Below the pieces are notes generated by a model. That model had not been told where the DNA came from and ran no database searches. It saw only the letters and a program-made list of their open reading frames with translations. From Mycolicibacterium boenickei (lineage in GTDB: Bacteria; Actinomycetota; Actinomycetes; Mycobacteriales; Mycobacteriaceae): DNA of 64,000 nucleotides. Position numbers and translations under genes: made by a program. Of the stretch, positions 41,622 through 50,408 are shown piece by piece; position 1 is the stretch's first letter; the number at the start of each line of letters is the position of its first letter. The stretch spans positions 5,456,001 through 5,520,000 of the forward strand of contig NZ_AP022579.1 in the NCBI RefSeq assembly GCF_010731295.1, given 5' to 3'.

Positions 41622-43092
41622 GTCGGGCCGCGGTTCGGTTGCGGGCCCGGCGCAGGCTGAGGTCCGCGCTTACCCTCATGGAAGCGCTGAACGGCCGGGC
41701 CGCCTGCCCGGTGACGCTGAACGGCAGGTCGCTGCCGACCACGGTGCGGTAGTGGCTGAACGCGTCGAAGCCTGCTTTGCCGTGGTAGGCACCAGTTCCG
41801 CTACGGCCGACCCCTCCGAACGGCGCGTCGGACGGGATCATGTGCGCGGCAAAGTCATTGCGGGCGACCCCACCGCTGCGGGTGTGACCGACGAAGTGAC
41901 GGAAATCGGCGTCGTCGGGGCCGAACCAGTACGCCACCAGCGGGGACGGGTTGGCGTTGATGTGGTCGATCGGCTCGGCGAGGCGGGAGTAGCCGCGGAC
42001 CACCAGCACCGGCCCGAACACCTCCTCGTTCGCGATCAGCATCTGATCGTCGACGTCACGCACGATGGTCGGGGCGATCTTGCGTGAGCCCGGGTCGGGC
42101 AGCACCTCCCCCGCGGGCACCACGGAGTCGATTCGGGCGCCGTGGGCACGCGCGTCGGCGATGAGACCGACCACCCGGTCGAAGTTGGCGGCGTTGACCG
42201 AGGAGCAGTAATCGGGATTGCCGACGATGGTGGGAAACAGATTGCTCAGCGTCTTGCGCGCCACCGTGACGAACCGGTCCACCTGAGCATCCGGCACGAA
42301 CACATAGTCCGGGCACACGCAGACCTGGCCGCCATTGACCATGCGCGCCTGGGCGATTCGGTTCGCCGCCCGCTCGATGTCGGCTCCGGGCGCCACCACC
42401 ACGGGGTTCTTGCCACCCAGCTCCAACGTCACCGGGACGAGATTGGCCGCTGCCGCGCGCGCCACCAACGCTCCGATCGACGGGGACCCCGTGAAGAACA
42501 GGTGGTCGAACGGAAGACCGGAGAACTCGGCGGCCACCTCCGGACCACCGGTCACGACCCGCAGTTCGGTCGCGTCGAAATACTTCGGGGCGGTGGCGGC
42601 CATCAACTCGGCAGTGCGCGGGGTGACCTCGGACATCTTGATCATCACCCGGTTGCCGGCCGCGAAGGCCGCCGCCGCGGGCAGCACCGTCAACTGGATC
42701 GGGAAGTTCCATGGTCCGATGATTCCGACCACGCCGAGCGGGCTCGGCAGTACCTCGGCGCGCAACCCGGCGAACCGGGCGGCCCGCATCAGTCTCGTCG
42801 CGCGCATCCACTGCGGGATGTGCGCCCTGGTGTGCTCGATGACCGAGAGCATGCCCAAGATTTCGGCGAAGAACGCCGCCGAGCGCGATCGCGATCCGTA
42901 GTCCGCAGCGGTGGCGGCGACGAAGTCCTCTGAATTGTCGAGGATCATCGCCAGCAGGCGGTCAATGCGGTTGCGGCGCAGCGCGACATCGGGCGGACCA
43001 TCGGCGATGAAGGACCGGCGCTGGGCGGCCAGCAGCTCATCGAGGCCGTCGCGCTGCGGCTGCACTGCCGCACGCTCGTCGATCGCGCTCAT
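41605..43092 (-). CDS. Aldehyde dehydrogenase (class 3 / coniferyl-aldehyde type)
   Basis: A 495-residue NAD(P)-dependent aldehyde dehydrogenase with the general base Glu in LELGGKNPVVV, the nucleophile in NGGQVCVCPDYV (two close cysteines), GPWNFPIQ and EEVFGPVLVV. The C-terminal PFGGVGRSGTGAYHGKAGF matches class-3 members, which have a hydrophobic tail. It oxidises an aldehyde to an acid ready for CoA activation. Divergent from the SDR at 43251, with two operators in the gap. Confidence 0.92.
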   Translation of the reverse strand: MSAIDERAAVQPQRDGLDELLAAQRRSFIADGPPDVALRRNRIDRLLAMILDNSEDFVAATAADYGSRSRSAAFFAEILGMLSVIEHTRAHIPQWMRATRLMRAARFAGLRAEVLPSPLGVVGIIGPWNFPIQLTVLPAAAAFAAGNRVMIKMSEVTPRTAELMAATAPKYFDATELRVVTGGPEVAAEFSGLPFDHLFFTGSPSIGALVARAAAANLVPVTLELGGKNPVVVAPGADIERAANRIAQARMVNGGQVCVCPDYVFVPDAQVDRFVTVARKTLSNLFPTIVGNPDYCSSVNAANFDRVVGLIADARAHGARIDSVVPAGEVLPDPGSRKIAPTIVRDVDDQMLIANEEVFGPVLVVRGYSRLAEPIDHINANPSPLVAYWFGPDDADFRHFVGHTRSGGVARNDFAAHMIPSDAPFGGVGRSGTGAYHGKAGFDAFSHYRTVVGSDLPFSVTGQAARPFSASMRVSADLSLRRARNRTAARLRKFR

Positions 43093-43138
43093 TCGAATCC
43101 GTCTCCTCGCCCGGGCGTCCGTACACTGCCGAAGCTGC

Positions 43139-43159
43139 CTCCGGTAAGGCTAACGGTAG
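43139..43159. promoter_or_regulatory. Island operator, site 6
   Basis: CTCCGGTAA, GGC, TAACGGTAG. Close to the aldehyde dehydrogenase start (43092). Confidence 0.6.
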
Positions 43160-43218
43160 CACCCACCACGCAGGTCGCAGCCGATTGTCCGACCAGCCTG
43201 AATTGTTTACAGTCGTCC

Positions 43219-43239
43219 TTACTGTCGTTCATTCAGTGA
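43219..43239. promoter_or_regulatory. Island operator, site 7
   Basis: TTACTGTCG, TTC, ATTCAGTGA. It lies 11 bp upstream of the SDR start (43251). A further half-site (TTACAGTCG) just before it makes a longer array. Confidence 0.65.
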
Positions 43240-43250
43240 GAGGTTGGCGC

Positions 43251-44036
43251 ATGCCTGAGAGCGCACGCAGGATCGTCGTCGTCGGAGCCGGATCCGGGAT
43301 CGGAGCCGCCACCGCGGCACACTTCTTCGAGCGGGGTGACCACGTGCTCGCGGTCGACGTGCGACCCAACGACACCCCCGCGTCGGAGCACGCCACCTGC
43401 GATCTCCGCGACGCCGCCGACATCTCCCGACTGCTGAGCGAGATCGGCGAAGGCTGGGACATGCTCGCCCATGTGGCGGGCGTCCCGGGCACCGCGCCGG
43501 CAGCCGACGTCCTCAAGGTCAATTATCTGGGTATGCGATTGGTGGCCGAAGGCATGCTGCCACTGCTGCGGCACGGCGGTTCGATCGTCACCGTGGCCTC
43601 GACCGCCGCCCTGGGCTGGCAACAGCGCATCGACATTCTCGACGGGCTCCTCGACCTCACCGACGGAGATGCGGTGGCGCAGTGGCAGACCGGGCAGGAT
43701 CCCGATTTCCCGGTCTACACCACGTCCAAACAGGCCGCGATCCTGTTCGCCAAGCGGATCGCGGGTCCGGCGTGGAGCAAATACGGGGTGCGGGTCAACA
43801 CCGTCAGCCCCGGCCCGGTCGAGACCCCTATCCTCACCGACTTCGAACAGACGATGGGCAAAGACGTACTCGACCTGGTGCGGGCCACCGTCGGCCGGCA
43901 CGCCACCGTCGACGACGTGGTTCCACTGATCGCCTTCCTGGCCTCCCCCGAGGCGCGCTGGATCAACGGTCAGGACATCCAGGTCGATGCGGGCTTCATC
44001 GCATCGATGAGCAACGGGGCCCCGATCACACTCTGA
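43251..44036 (+). CDS. Short-chain dehydrogenase/reductase
   Basis: A 261-residue SDR with GAGSGIG at residues 12-18 (VVVGAGSGIGAATAAHF), DLRD and HVAG, catalytic Ser in TVASTAALG and YTTSK. The ending SPEARWINGQDIQVDAGF fits the classical family. The insertion around residues 140-160 is longer than usual. It likely oxidises an alcohol in the pathway. AGAGG precedes the ATG at 43251. A separate operator before the following P450 suggests it is transcribed alone or also reads through. Confidence 0.9.
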   Translation: MPESARRIVVVGAGSGIGAATAAHFFERGDHVLAVDVRPNDTPASEHATCDLRDAADISRLLSEIGEGWDMLAHVAGVPGTAPAADVLKVNYLGMRLVAEGMLPLLRHGGSIVTVASTAALGWQQRIDILDGLLDLTDGDAVAQWQTGQDPDFPVYTTSKQAAILFAKRIAGPAWSKYGVRVNTVSPGPVETPILTDFEQTMGKDVLDLVRATVGRHATVDDVVPLIAFLASPEARWINGQDIQVDAGFIASMSNGAPITL

Positions 44037-44051
44037 ACCACGCCGATTTCA

Positions 44052-44072
44052 TTACTGTAATATTTACAGTAA
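44052..44072. promoter_or_regulatory. Island operator, site 8 (perfect palindrome)
   Basis: TTACTGTAA, TAT, TTACAGTAA: both 9-bp arms are exactly complementary. It lies 44 bp upstream of the P450-TetR operon start and is the best copy of the motif. Confidence 0.85.
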
Positions 44073-44116
44073 TATGCACCAGCGAAGCGGATGGGTTCCA
44101 AATGGTGGGGTGAACT

Positions 44117-45337
44117 GTGGAAAGTGACGTTCAGGGATTGGCCGTCGACGACTCTGCCGTCGACACCGCCACCCTGCTGCACGACCCCTACCCCATATTC
44201 GCGCGACACCGTGCCCAACACGGGGTGTTCCGCGGCTCGGTGATGGACTGGTCGAAGACACCGGAATCACTACTGCCGGAACACCAATTCGCGGCGGTCT
44301 CGTTCGACGCGGTCAACACCGTGTTCCGGGACGGCAAGTCGTTCAATTCGAAGATCTACGACAACACCATCGGACTGTTCATCGGCCCGTCCATCCTGGC
44401 CATGGAGGGCAAGACCCACCGCGAACACCGCAACCTGGTTTCGGCCGCCTTCAAGTCACGTTCGCTGCAGCGCTGGGAACCCGAGATCGTCCGCCCGATC
44501 TGCGAGGCCCTGGTCGACGAGTTCGTCGAAGCCGGCACCGCCGATCTGGTACGCGACTTCACCTTCGAGTTCCCCACCAGGGTGATCTCCAGGTTGCTCG
44601 GCCTGCCCGAGGAAGACCTGCCGTGGTTCCGGCAGCGCGCGGTCGAGCTGATCAGCTACACGGTCAAGTACAAGCGCGCCTTCGAAGCCTCCGCCGCTCT
44701 CAAGGACTACTTCCTCGCGCAGATCGAATTGCGCCGCTCCAAACCCACCGATGACATCATCGGCGACCTCGTCACCGCGGAGATCGACGGCGAGAAGCTG
44801 ACCGACGAGGCCATCTACTCGTTCCTGCGGTTGCTCCTGCCCGCCGGGCTGGAGACCACCTATCGCTCGTCGGGCAATCTGCTGTACCTGCTGCTCACCC
44901 ACCCTGGTCAATTCACCGCGGTCCAGGCCGACCACGAGCTCATCGGCCAGGCCATCGAAGAGGGGCTGCGTTTCGAGACACCGCTCACCACCGTGCAACG
45001 CTCGGCCACCAGGGACACCGAACTCGAGGGTGTCGCGCTCCCGGCCGGCGCGGTGATCGACGTCTGCATGGGGTCGGCCAACCGCGACGAGAACCGCTGG
45101 GACCGGGCCGAGGAGTTCGACATCTTCCGGAAACGGGTGCCGCACATCACCTTTGCCGCCGGCGAGCACACCTGCATGGGCTTGCACCTGGCCCGGATGG
45201 AAACGCGGGTGGCCATGGAGAGCCTGCTCGGCCGGATACGCAACCTCAAACTGATCACCGAGGACGACCCCCACATCTTCGGTCAGCCATTCCGCTCCCC
45301 CACCGCCATTCCCGTCACGTTCGAACCGATCCGGTGA
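44117..45337 (+). CDS. Cytochrome P450
   Basis: A 406-residue P450 with the I-helix LLLPAGLETTYRS, the K-helix EEGLRFETP and the haem loop FAAGEHTCMGLHLARME. Family unknown. Its closest features suggest a bacterial class I enzyme needing a separate ferredoxin. GTG start at 44117 behind GGGGTG. Its stop overlaps the ribosome site of the TetR gene that follows, so regulator and enzyme share a transcript controlled by operator site 8. Confidence 0.9.
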   Translation: MESDVQGLAVDDSAVDTATLLHDPYPIFARHRAQHGVFRGSVMDWSKTPESLLPEHQFAAVSFDAVNTVFRDGKSFNSKIYDNTIGLFIGPSILAMEGKTHREHRNLVSAAFKSRSLQRWEPEIVRPICEALVDEFVEAGTADLVRDFTFEFPTRVISRLLGLPEEDLPWFRQRAVELISYTVKYKRAFEASAALKDYFLAQIELRRSKPTDDIIGDLVTAEIDGEKLTDEAIYSFLRLLLPAGLETTYRSSGNLLYLLLTHPGQFTAVQADHELIGQAIEEGLRFETPLTTVQRSATRDTELEGVALPAGAVIDVCMGSANRDENRWDRAEEFDIFRKRVPHITFAAGEHTCMGLHLARMETRVAMESLLGRIRNLKLITEDDPHIFGQPFRSPTAIPVTFEPIR

Positions 45338-45348
45338 AGGACGAAGCC

Positions 45349-46047
45349 ATGGCCAGTCCCGCGCACACCAACGGTCGCCGGCGCCGCGAACGCGGGTCGA
45401 TCAGCGTCGACGAAATCCTGCGTGGTGCATTCGAAATCGCCGACGAGGTGTCGATCGACAACCTCAGCATGCCCCAGCTGGCCCGCCATCTCGATGTCGG
45501 CGTCACCAGCATCTACTGGTACTTCCGCCGCAAAGATCAGCTCCTCGATGCGATGACCGAACGCGTCCTGCTCGATTACGACTTGAGCGTGCCGTCCATC
45601 GACGCCGGCACCTGGCGCGAATCGCTGCGGGCACATGCCCATCGAATGCGCGAGATGTTCAACTCGAATCCGATCATGTGCGACCTCATCCTGATCCGCG
45701 GTACCCGGGGGGTGCCGGCGGCCCGCACCGCGCTGGAGAAGCTCGAACAGCCGGTCGCCGCGCTGGTAGCCGCGGGGCTCACGGCCAAGCAGGCCTTCGA
45801 CACCTATACGGCCATCTCCGTGCTCGTGCGCAGTTCGGCCGTGCTGCAACGCTTGCAGAGCCGCCCCGCAGAAGGACAGTTCCCCCGCGAGTACTGGGAG
45901 CAGGTGATCGATGCCGACGCGACGCCACTGATCGCCTCGATTCCCGGGCGCGGCTATCGCATCGGCATGGCCGACGATGGCAACTTCGACCACATTCTCG
46001 ACAGCATCCTCGATCGCGCGGAGCTGTTCACCACCGTCCACGGGTAG
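45349..46047 (+). CDS. TetR-family regulator, island paralogue 1
   Basis: A 232-residue TetR. The DNA-binding part (RRRRERGSISVDEIL, IDNLSMPQLARHLDVGVTSI, then YWYFRRKDQLLDAM) is nearly the same as in the regulator at 62702. The C-terminal domain is less alike but collinear (NPIMCDLILIR matches NPILCDLILIR). ATG 45349 is chosen for AAGGA 7 nt upstream. Lying downstream of the perfect operator, it should repress its own operon, and probably the other sites. Confidence 0.92.
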   Translation: MASPAHTNGRRRRERGSISVDEILRGAFEIADEVSIDNLSMPQLARHLDVGVTSIYWYFRRKDQLLDAMTERVLLDYDLSVPSIDAGTWRESLRAHAHRMREMFNSNPIMCDLILIRGTRGVPAARTALEKLEQPVAALVAAGLTAKQAFDTYTAISVLVRSSAVLQRLQSRPAEGQFPREYWEQVIDADATPLIASIPGRGYRIGMADDGNFDHILDSILDRAELFTTVHG

Positions 46048-46064
46048 CTTTTCTCCGCAGGGAC

Positions 46065-47600
46065 TTACTGCCGGGGCAGGCGCCAGCCGATCGTCTTGGT
46101 CTCGGTGTACTGCGCGAACCCCTCAATCCCGCACTGTCTTCCGACGCCGCTGTTCTTGTACCCGCCGAACGGGGCGTCGGCGCCGTAGTACATACCGCCA
46201 TTGACACCAATTGCCCCCGTCCTTATCCGTCTCGCGATCCCCATCGCCCGCTCGGACGAGGCCGACACCACCGCCCCCGCGAGACCGAATGCGCTGTCGT
46301 TGGCGATCCGCACCGCCTCGTCGTCGTCATCGAACGGCAGCATCACCAACACCGGTCCGAACACCTCGTCCTGGGCAATGGCCGATCCGGGATCGGCCCC
46401 GACGATGACGGTGGGTGCGACGAAATGCCCGTCGGTCAGATGCTCGGGCAATCCATCGGGCACCCCGCCGCCCACTGCGATGTCGGCGCCGTCGCGGCGG
46501 GCGCCGTCGATCGCGTCGAGCACGCGTTGCTTCTGGGCCGCACTGATCAGCGGGCCGACCAGAGTGGTCGGCAAGGCGGGATCACCGACCGGGACCGCGC
46601 CGAAGGCCATCGTCACGTTGGCGAGCGCCTCGTCGAACAGGCTGCGGTGCAACAGCATCCGGGTGTTGGCTGCACAGGCCTGTCCGGCGTGCACGCAGGC
46701 ACCGATCGCCCCGGGGATGATGTGGCCGGGCTTGGCGTCGTCGAGCACGATCATCGCCGACTTGCCGCCGAGTTCAAGGAAGGTGCGCTTCATGGTGTCG
46801 GCGCCGACTCGCATCAAATGCCTGCCGACCGCAGTCGACCCCGTGAACGACACCATGTCGACGCGTGGGTCGGTGCCCAGCTGCCCGGCCACCTCGTTGG
46901 ACCGCGTGGGCACCACATTGACCACACCGGGCGGGACGTCGGTGCGCTCGGCGAGCAGCCGGCCCAACCTGGTGGCGTTCCACGGCGTGTTCGGATCAGG
47001 TTTGAGCACCACGGTATTGCCGGCGGCCAGCGCGGGCCCGAGCTTGTTGAGGATCACCTCGATCGGGAAGTTCGACGGGGTGATCGCGGCGACCACACCG
47101 ACAGCCTCCTTGACCACCGTGCGGGCGTTGCGCTCACCGAACAGCCCGCCGCCGTCGAGGGTGCGCTCCCATTCGAATTCGTCGATCAGCCTGGCCGGGT
47201 ATCGCAACGCATCGGCCAGCGGCCAGTCCAGCTGAGCGTTCTGCGTCGTCATCACCGGGCAACCCACCTCGGCGATCAACTCCTCACGCAGATCGTCCTT
47301 TTCGGATTCGATCGCCTCCTGCAGTTGAGCCAGTACCCGCTGACGCAAGCCGCGGTTGGTGCTCCAGTCGGAGTCATCGAACGCGCGCCGGGCCGCGCCG
47401 ATCGCGGCATCCATGTCCCGCGCTCCGGCCGCCGCGGTGGTCCCGAGGACAAGACCGGTGGCCGGGCTGAGGTTGTCGAATTCGGCACCGGAGGCTGCGG
47501 CCACCAGTTCGCCGTCGATGAGCATGCGCTTTTCGGCCCGGCCTGCGGCACGCCGACCGATGTCCACACTGGTGACGGCCTCATCCACGACTTCGCTCAC
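46065..47600 (-). CDS. Aldehyde dehydrogenase
   Basis: A 511-residue NAD-dependent aldehyde dehydrogenase with Glu in FLELGGKSAMIVLDD, the nucleophile in HAGQACAANTRML, and ITPSNFPIEV and DEVFGPVLVM. It is of the general ALDH class, different from the class-3 enzyme at 41605. The GTG start (47600) lies 5 bp from the edge of an operator with no ribosome site, so a leaderless transcript is likely. Monocistronic; its stop is 17 bp from the convergent TetR stop. Confidence 0.92.
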   Translation of the reverse strand: MSEVVDEAVTSVDIGRRAAGRAEKRMLIDGELVAAASGAEFDNLSPATGLVLGTTAAAGARDMDAAIGAARRAFDDSDWSTNRGLRQRVLAQLQEAIESEKDDLREELIAEVGCPVMTTQNAQLDWPLADALRYPARLIDEFEWERTLDGGGLFGERNARTVVKEAVGVVAAITPSNFPIEVILNKLGPALAAGNTVVLKPDPNTPWNATRLGRLLAERTDVPPGVVNVVPTRSNEVAGQLGTDPRVDMVSFTGSTAVGRHLMRVGADTMKRTFLELGGKSAMIVLDDAKPGHIIPGAIGACVHAGQACAANTRMLLHRSLFDEALANVTMAFGAVPVGDPALPTTLVGPLISAAQKQRVLDAIDGARRDGADIAVGGGVPDGLPEHLTDGHFVAPTVIVGADPGSAIAQDEVFGPVLVMLPFDDDDEAVRIANDSAFGLAGAVVSASSERAMGIARRIRTGAIGVNGGMYYGADAPFGGYKNSGVGRQCGIEGFAQYTETKTIGWRLPRQ

Positions 47601-47605
47601 GCCGA

Positions 47606-47626
47606 CAACCGTAACACTTACAGTAA
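47606..47626. promoter_or_regulatory. Island operator, site 9
   Basis: CAACCGTAA, CAC, TTACAGTAA. The right half-site is perfect. It directly abuts the aldehyde dehydrogenase start, so bound repressor would cover the transcription start. Confidence 0.7.
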
Positions 47627-47704
47627 TATACCCAGTCGCCGAAACCGCATTCCAGCAGAGAAAGTTCGAGAACGGGCCTGCCGGAATGCCGTTTCGCGGG
47701 AAGG

Positions 47705-49888
47705 TCAGGCGTGCTCGACCTGCACCGGCACTCCGGTCAGCCAGGACATGCCGGCCAACGCCTCCACGTCGGCGGGCTCGCTCGACGTCAATTGGTTGAC
47801 GTTGGCGCCGCCCCCCTGGTTGGCGATCCGCCACTGCCCACTTCCCTTGTGCCCCCACCCATGCGGTATCGCGACCGTCCCGCGCATGATGTCATCGGTG
47901 AGCGACAGCGCAATGTCGATCTGGCCGTACGGCGACCGTACGCGCACCGCGTCGCCATCGGCCAGGCGACGCGTCGCAGCATCCTCGGTGTGCATCAGCG
48001 CACGATGAATCCTCTTGCCACGCATGAGCAACGGGGAATTGTGCAGCCAGGAATTCTCCGACCGCGGTTCCCGCATGCCGATCATGCGGAGCGGATATCC
48101 ATCCGGGTCGGCGCGTCGTGACAGCGCGGCGATCTCAGAGGCGATGTCGTCATGCACCAGCCGAACCCGCCCCTTCGGATACACCACGACCTCGCCCAGC
48201 ACACCCGTGCGGATGTTCGGCGCCACCACGACACCGTGCGGATGGTGTTCGGCCAGCCGGCGGAACGTCAACCCGCCCCGGCGCAGCCCGAAGCGGTCAC
48301 CGCCGTCTGCCATCCGGATCATCGTGTCGATCATCGGCCGCGGGCTGAGCCTCTGGCCGCGTCGTGCGGCCCGTTTGACCGCCAGCCGAAGGGCCACGAA
48401 AACCGGTGTGCGCACCTTCATTCGGGCGATCAGATCGACGACGATGTCCCACTCGGTGCGAGCCTGGCCCCGCGGTGCCACCACCGCGTCGGTGGCCTGC
48501 CGGAACGGCGTGGCCTGGAACATCTGGAACGTGACGGCGAAGTCGTCGCGTTCGTACATCGTCGTCACGGGTAACACGTAGTCGCAGTGCGCGGTGGTCT
48601 CGTTGACGTAGAGATCCAGGCCGACCGACAGGTCCAAGGATTCCAATGCCTGTTCCAGTTCCAAGCCATTGGGCACCGAAAGAACCGGGTTGCCTGCACC
48701 GATGAACATCGCCTTGACCTGCCGCCGACCCGGCGTCGTGATCTCCTTGGCCATGAATGCGGCGGGTTCCGCCCCGATGACCAGCGGCAGGCCGCCGACC
48801 CGCGTCCGCTTGTTCCGGTAGCTGCGGCGCAGGGAAGCGCCCATTGCCAGCGATCCCCATTTCTGTCCCGGGATGCCCAACGTGCTGAATACGCTCCCGC
48901 CCGGGGTATCCAGGTTGCCCGCGACGAGGTTGACCGCGTCGAGCAGATAAGTGGTCAATGTGCCGTTGCGCCCGACGCAGGTACCCAGCCGGCCGTACAC
49001 GGCGGCTCGTTCAGTGGCGGCGAGATCGCGCGCCAACGCGCGCACGGTGTCCGGATCGACACCGGTGTGCCGGTGGGTGGCCTCCGGGCTGAACCGCGAG
49101 GACTGCGCTTGCAGCCAGTCCAGCCCGTCGGCCTGGGTCCGGGCCCGGGCACTGACGAGCCCCTCGGCGAACAGCACCTGCAGGATCGACAACAACAGGC
49201 AGGAATCGGCATCCGGGACGATCCCGAGCCACTCGAATTGCGCCGCGGTCTCGCTGCGCCGTGGATCGACGACGACGACCCGTCCGCCCCGCTTCACGAT
49301 GTCGTGCATGCGGTCTTTGATCCGCGGCGCAGTGAGGAAACTGCCATGGGACACCACCGGATTCGCGCCGAACATGACCAGGAGGTCGGTACGTGTGAGG
49401 TCCGGAATGGGTACCGGGAACGGGGCCCCGTACAGAAATTGGTTGGCCAGCAGCCGGCTGCTGGTGTCCTGGGTGGATGAGCTGAAGAAATGACTGTCGC
49501 CGCCGACGCCCTTGGCGAAGGCCATCGCGGCGAACAGATGCGAATAACTGAAGGCTGCGGGATTGCCCATGTACCAGGCGACGGCGCCAGAACCATGCCG
49601 CCGGTGTATGACGTCGAGCCGGGCGGCAATGTCATCCAGGGCCTCGTCCCAGCTCACGGGTTCGAAGCCGCCCACAGTGCGCTTCAGCGGTGTCGTGATC
49701 CGATCGGGGTCGTTGACGACCTCGGTGAACGCGATGCCCTTCTGGCAGGCGAATCCGGCCGACAGTGGGTGGTCCTTATCTGGGCGAAGTGCGGTGAGCG
49801 TGCCGCCCTCGACGGTGGCGATCATGCCGCACAGCGGCTCGCAGATCCGGCAGAACGTCACCTTGGGCTCGGCCTCACGCTCGATCAC
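47705..49888 (-). CDS. Molybdopterin (bis-MGD) oxidoreductase
   Basis: A 727-residue Mo/W-bis-MGD enzyme of the formate dehydrogenase/nitrate reductase superfamily. An N-terminal 4Fe-4S site uses C13, C16, C20 and C48. The pterin-binding domains follow (FGANPVVSHG, VVVDPRRSET), with the C-terminal capping domain including SENSWLHN and IPHGWGHKG. No signal peptide, so cytoplasmic. Its presence in an oxygenase-rich catabolic island is unusual. The GTG start (49888) lies 10 bp from an operator and has no ribosome site, pointing to a leaderless mRNA. Substrate unknown. Confidence 0.88.
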   Translation of the reverse strand: MIEREAEPKVTFCRICEPLCGMIATVEGGTLTALRPDKDHPLSAGFACQKGIAFTEVVNDPDRITTPLKRTVGGFEPVSWDEALDDIAARLDVIHRRHGSGAVAWYMGNPAAFSYSHLFAAMAFAKGVGGDSHFFSSSTQDTSSRLLANQFLYGAPFPVPIPDLTRTDLLVMFGANPVVSHGSFLTAPRIKDRMHDIVKRGGRVVVVDPRRSETAAQFEWLGIVPDADSCLLLSILQVLFAEGLVSARARTQADGLDWLQAQSSRFSPEATHRHTGVDPDTVRALARDLAATERAAVYGRLGTCVGRNGTLTTYLLDAVNLVAGNLDTPGGSVFSTLGIPGQKWGSLAMGASLRRSYRNKRTRVGGLPLVIGAEPAAFMAKEITTPGRRQVKAMFIGAGNPVLSVPNGLELEQALESLDLSVGLDLYVNETTAHCDYVLPVTTMYERDDFAVTFQMFQATPFRQATDAVVAPRGQARTEWDIVVDLIARMKVRTPVFVALRLAVKRAARRGQRLSPRPMIDTMIRMADGGDRFGLRRGGLTFRRLAEHHPHGVVVAPNIRTGVLGEVVVYPKGRVRLVHDDIASEIAALSRRADPDGYPLRMIGMREPRSENSWLHNSPLLMRGKRIHRALMHTEDAATRRLADGDAVRVRSPYGQIDIALSLTDDIMRGTVAIPHGWGHKGSGQWRIANQGGGANVNQLTSSEPADVEALAGMSWLTGVPVQVEHA

Positions 49889-49898
49889 TTGGACTACG

Positions 49899-49919
49899 TT
49901 ACTGTAAGAGTTACAGTTG
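49899..49919. promoter_or_regulatory. Island operator, site 10
   Basis: TTACTGTAA, GAG, TTACAGTTG. It lies between the divergent molybdopterin oxidoreductase (49888) and the DUF35-thiolase-amidohydrolase operon (49957), and can control both. Confidence 0.8.
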
Positions 49920-49956
49920 CTAAACATTTTCGGCCGAACACGGAGGAATCGAACGT

Positions 49957-50394
49957 ATGCAGAAGGCCCTCGCGCCGGAGATCTCGACGTGGCCGGACGC
50001 CGAACCTCAGCTGATCGGTAGCCGCTGCACCGACTGCACCGCCACCACCTTCCCGGCCCAGCCTCGTTGCCCACGATGCAGCGGAGCCAACACGTCCGAA
50101 ACGCTGCTCCCCCGCCGCGGCACCGTCATCGCCTGGACCACCCAGGGCTTCCCACCCGGCGCCCCCTACAAGGGACCCACCGGCAAGAACTTCGTTCCCT
50201 TCGGCGTCGGCCTCGTCGAACTCGCCGACGACACCGGACCCGTCATCCGCGTCGAAGGCCGCCTCACCGAAAACGACCCTGCCAAACTGCAATTCGGCAT
50301 GGACGTCGAACTCACCATGATTCCACTTACAACGGACGAAGACGACCCCGACAACCCGGTGGAGATTGTCACCTTCGCCTTCCAGCCCGCCTAG
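49957..50394 (+). CDS. DUF35 Zn-ribbon/OB-fold protein
   Basis: A 145-residue protein with a rubredoxin-like zinc ribbon (C24, C27, C38, C41) and an OB-fold (VIAWTTQGFPPG, then FVPFGVGLVEL). DUF35 proteins bind acyl-CoA and pair with thiolase-like or aldolase partners, as the ChsH2 DUF35 domain does with Ltp2 in steroid side-chain cleavage. The next gene (14 bp away) is such a partner. GGAGGAA lies 8 nt upstream of the ATG. Confidence 0.9.
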   Translation: MQKALAPEISTWPDAEPQLIGSRCTDCTATTFPAQPRCPRCSGANTSETLLPRRGTVIAWTTQGFPPGAPYKGPTGKNFVPFGVGLVELADDTGPVIRVEGRLTENDPAKLQFGMDVELTMIPLTTDEDDPDNPVEIVTFAFQPA

Positions 50395-50408
50395 AAAGGC
50401 CGCGCAAC

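Noticed and set aside
45678..48008. A 776-codon plus-strand open frame
   Set aside because: Runs out of frame through the TetR gene and antisense to the aldehyde dehydrogenase and molybdopterin genes; no family features.
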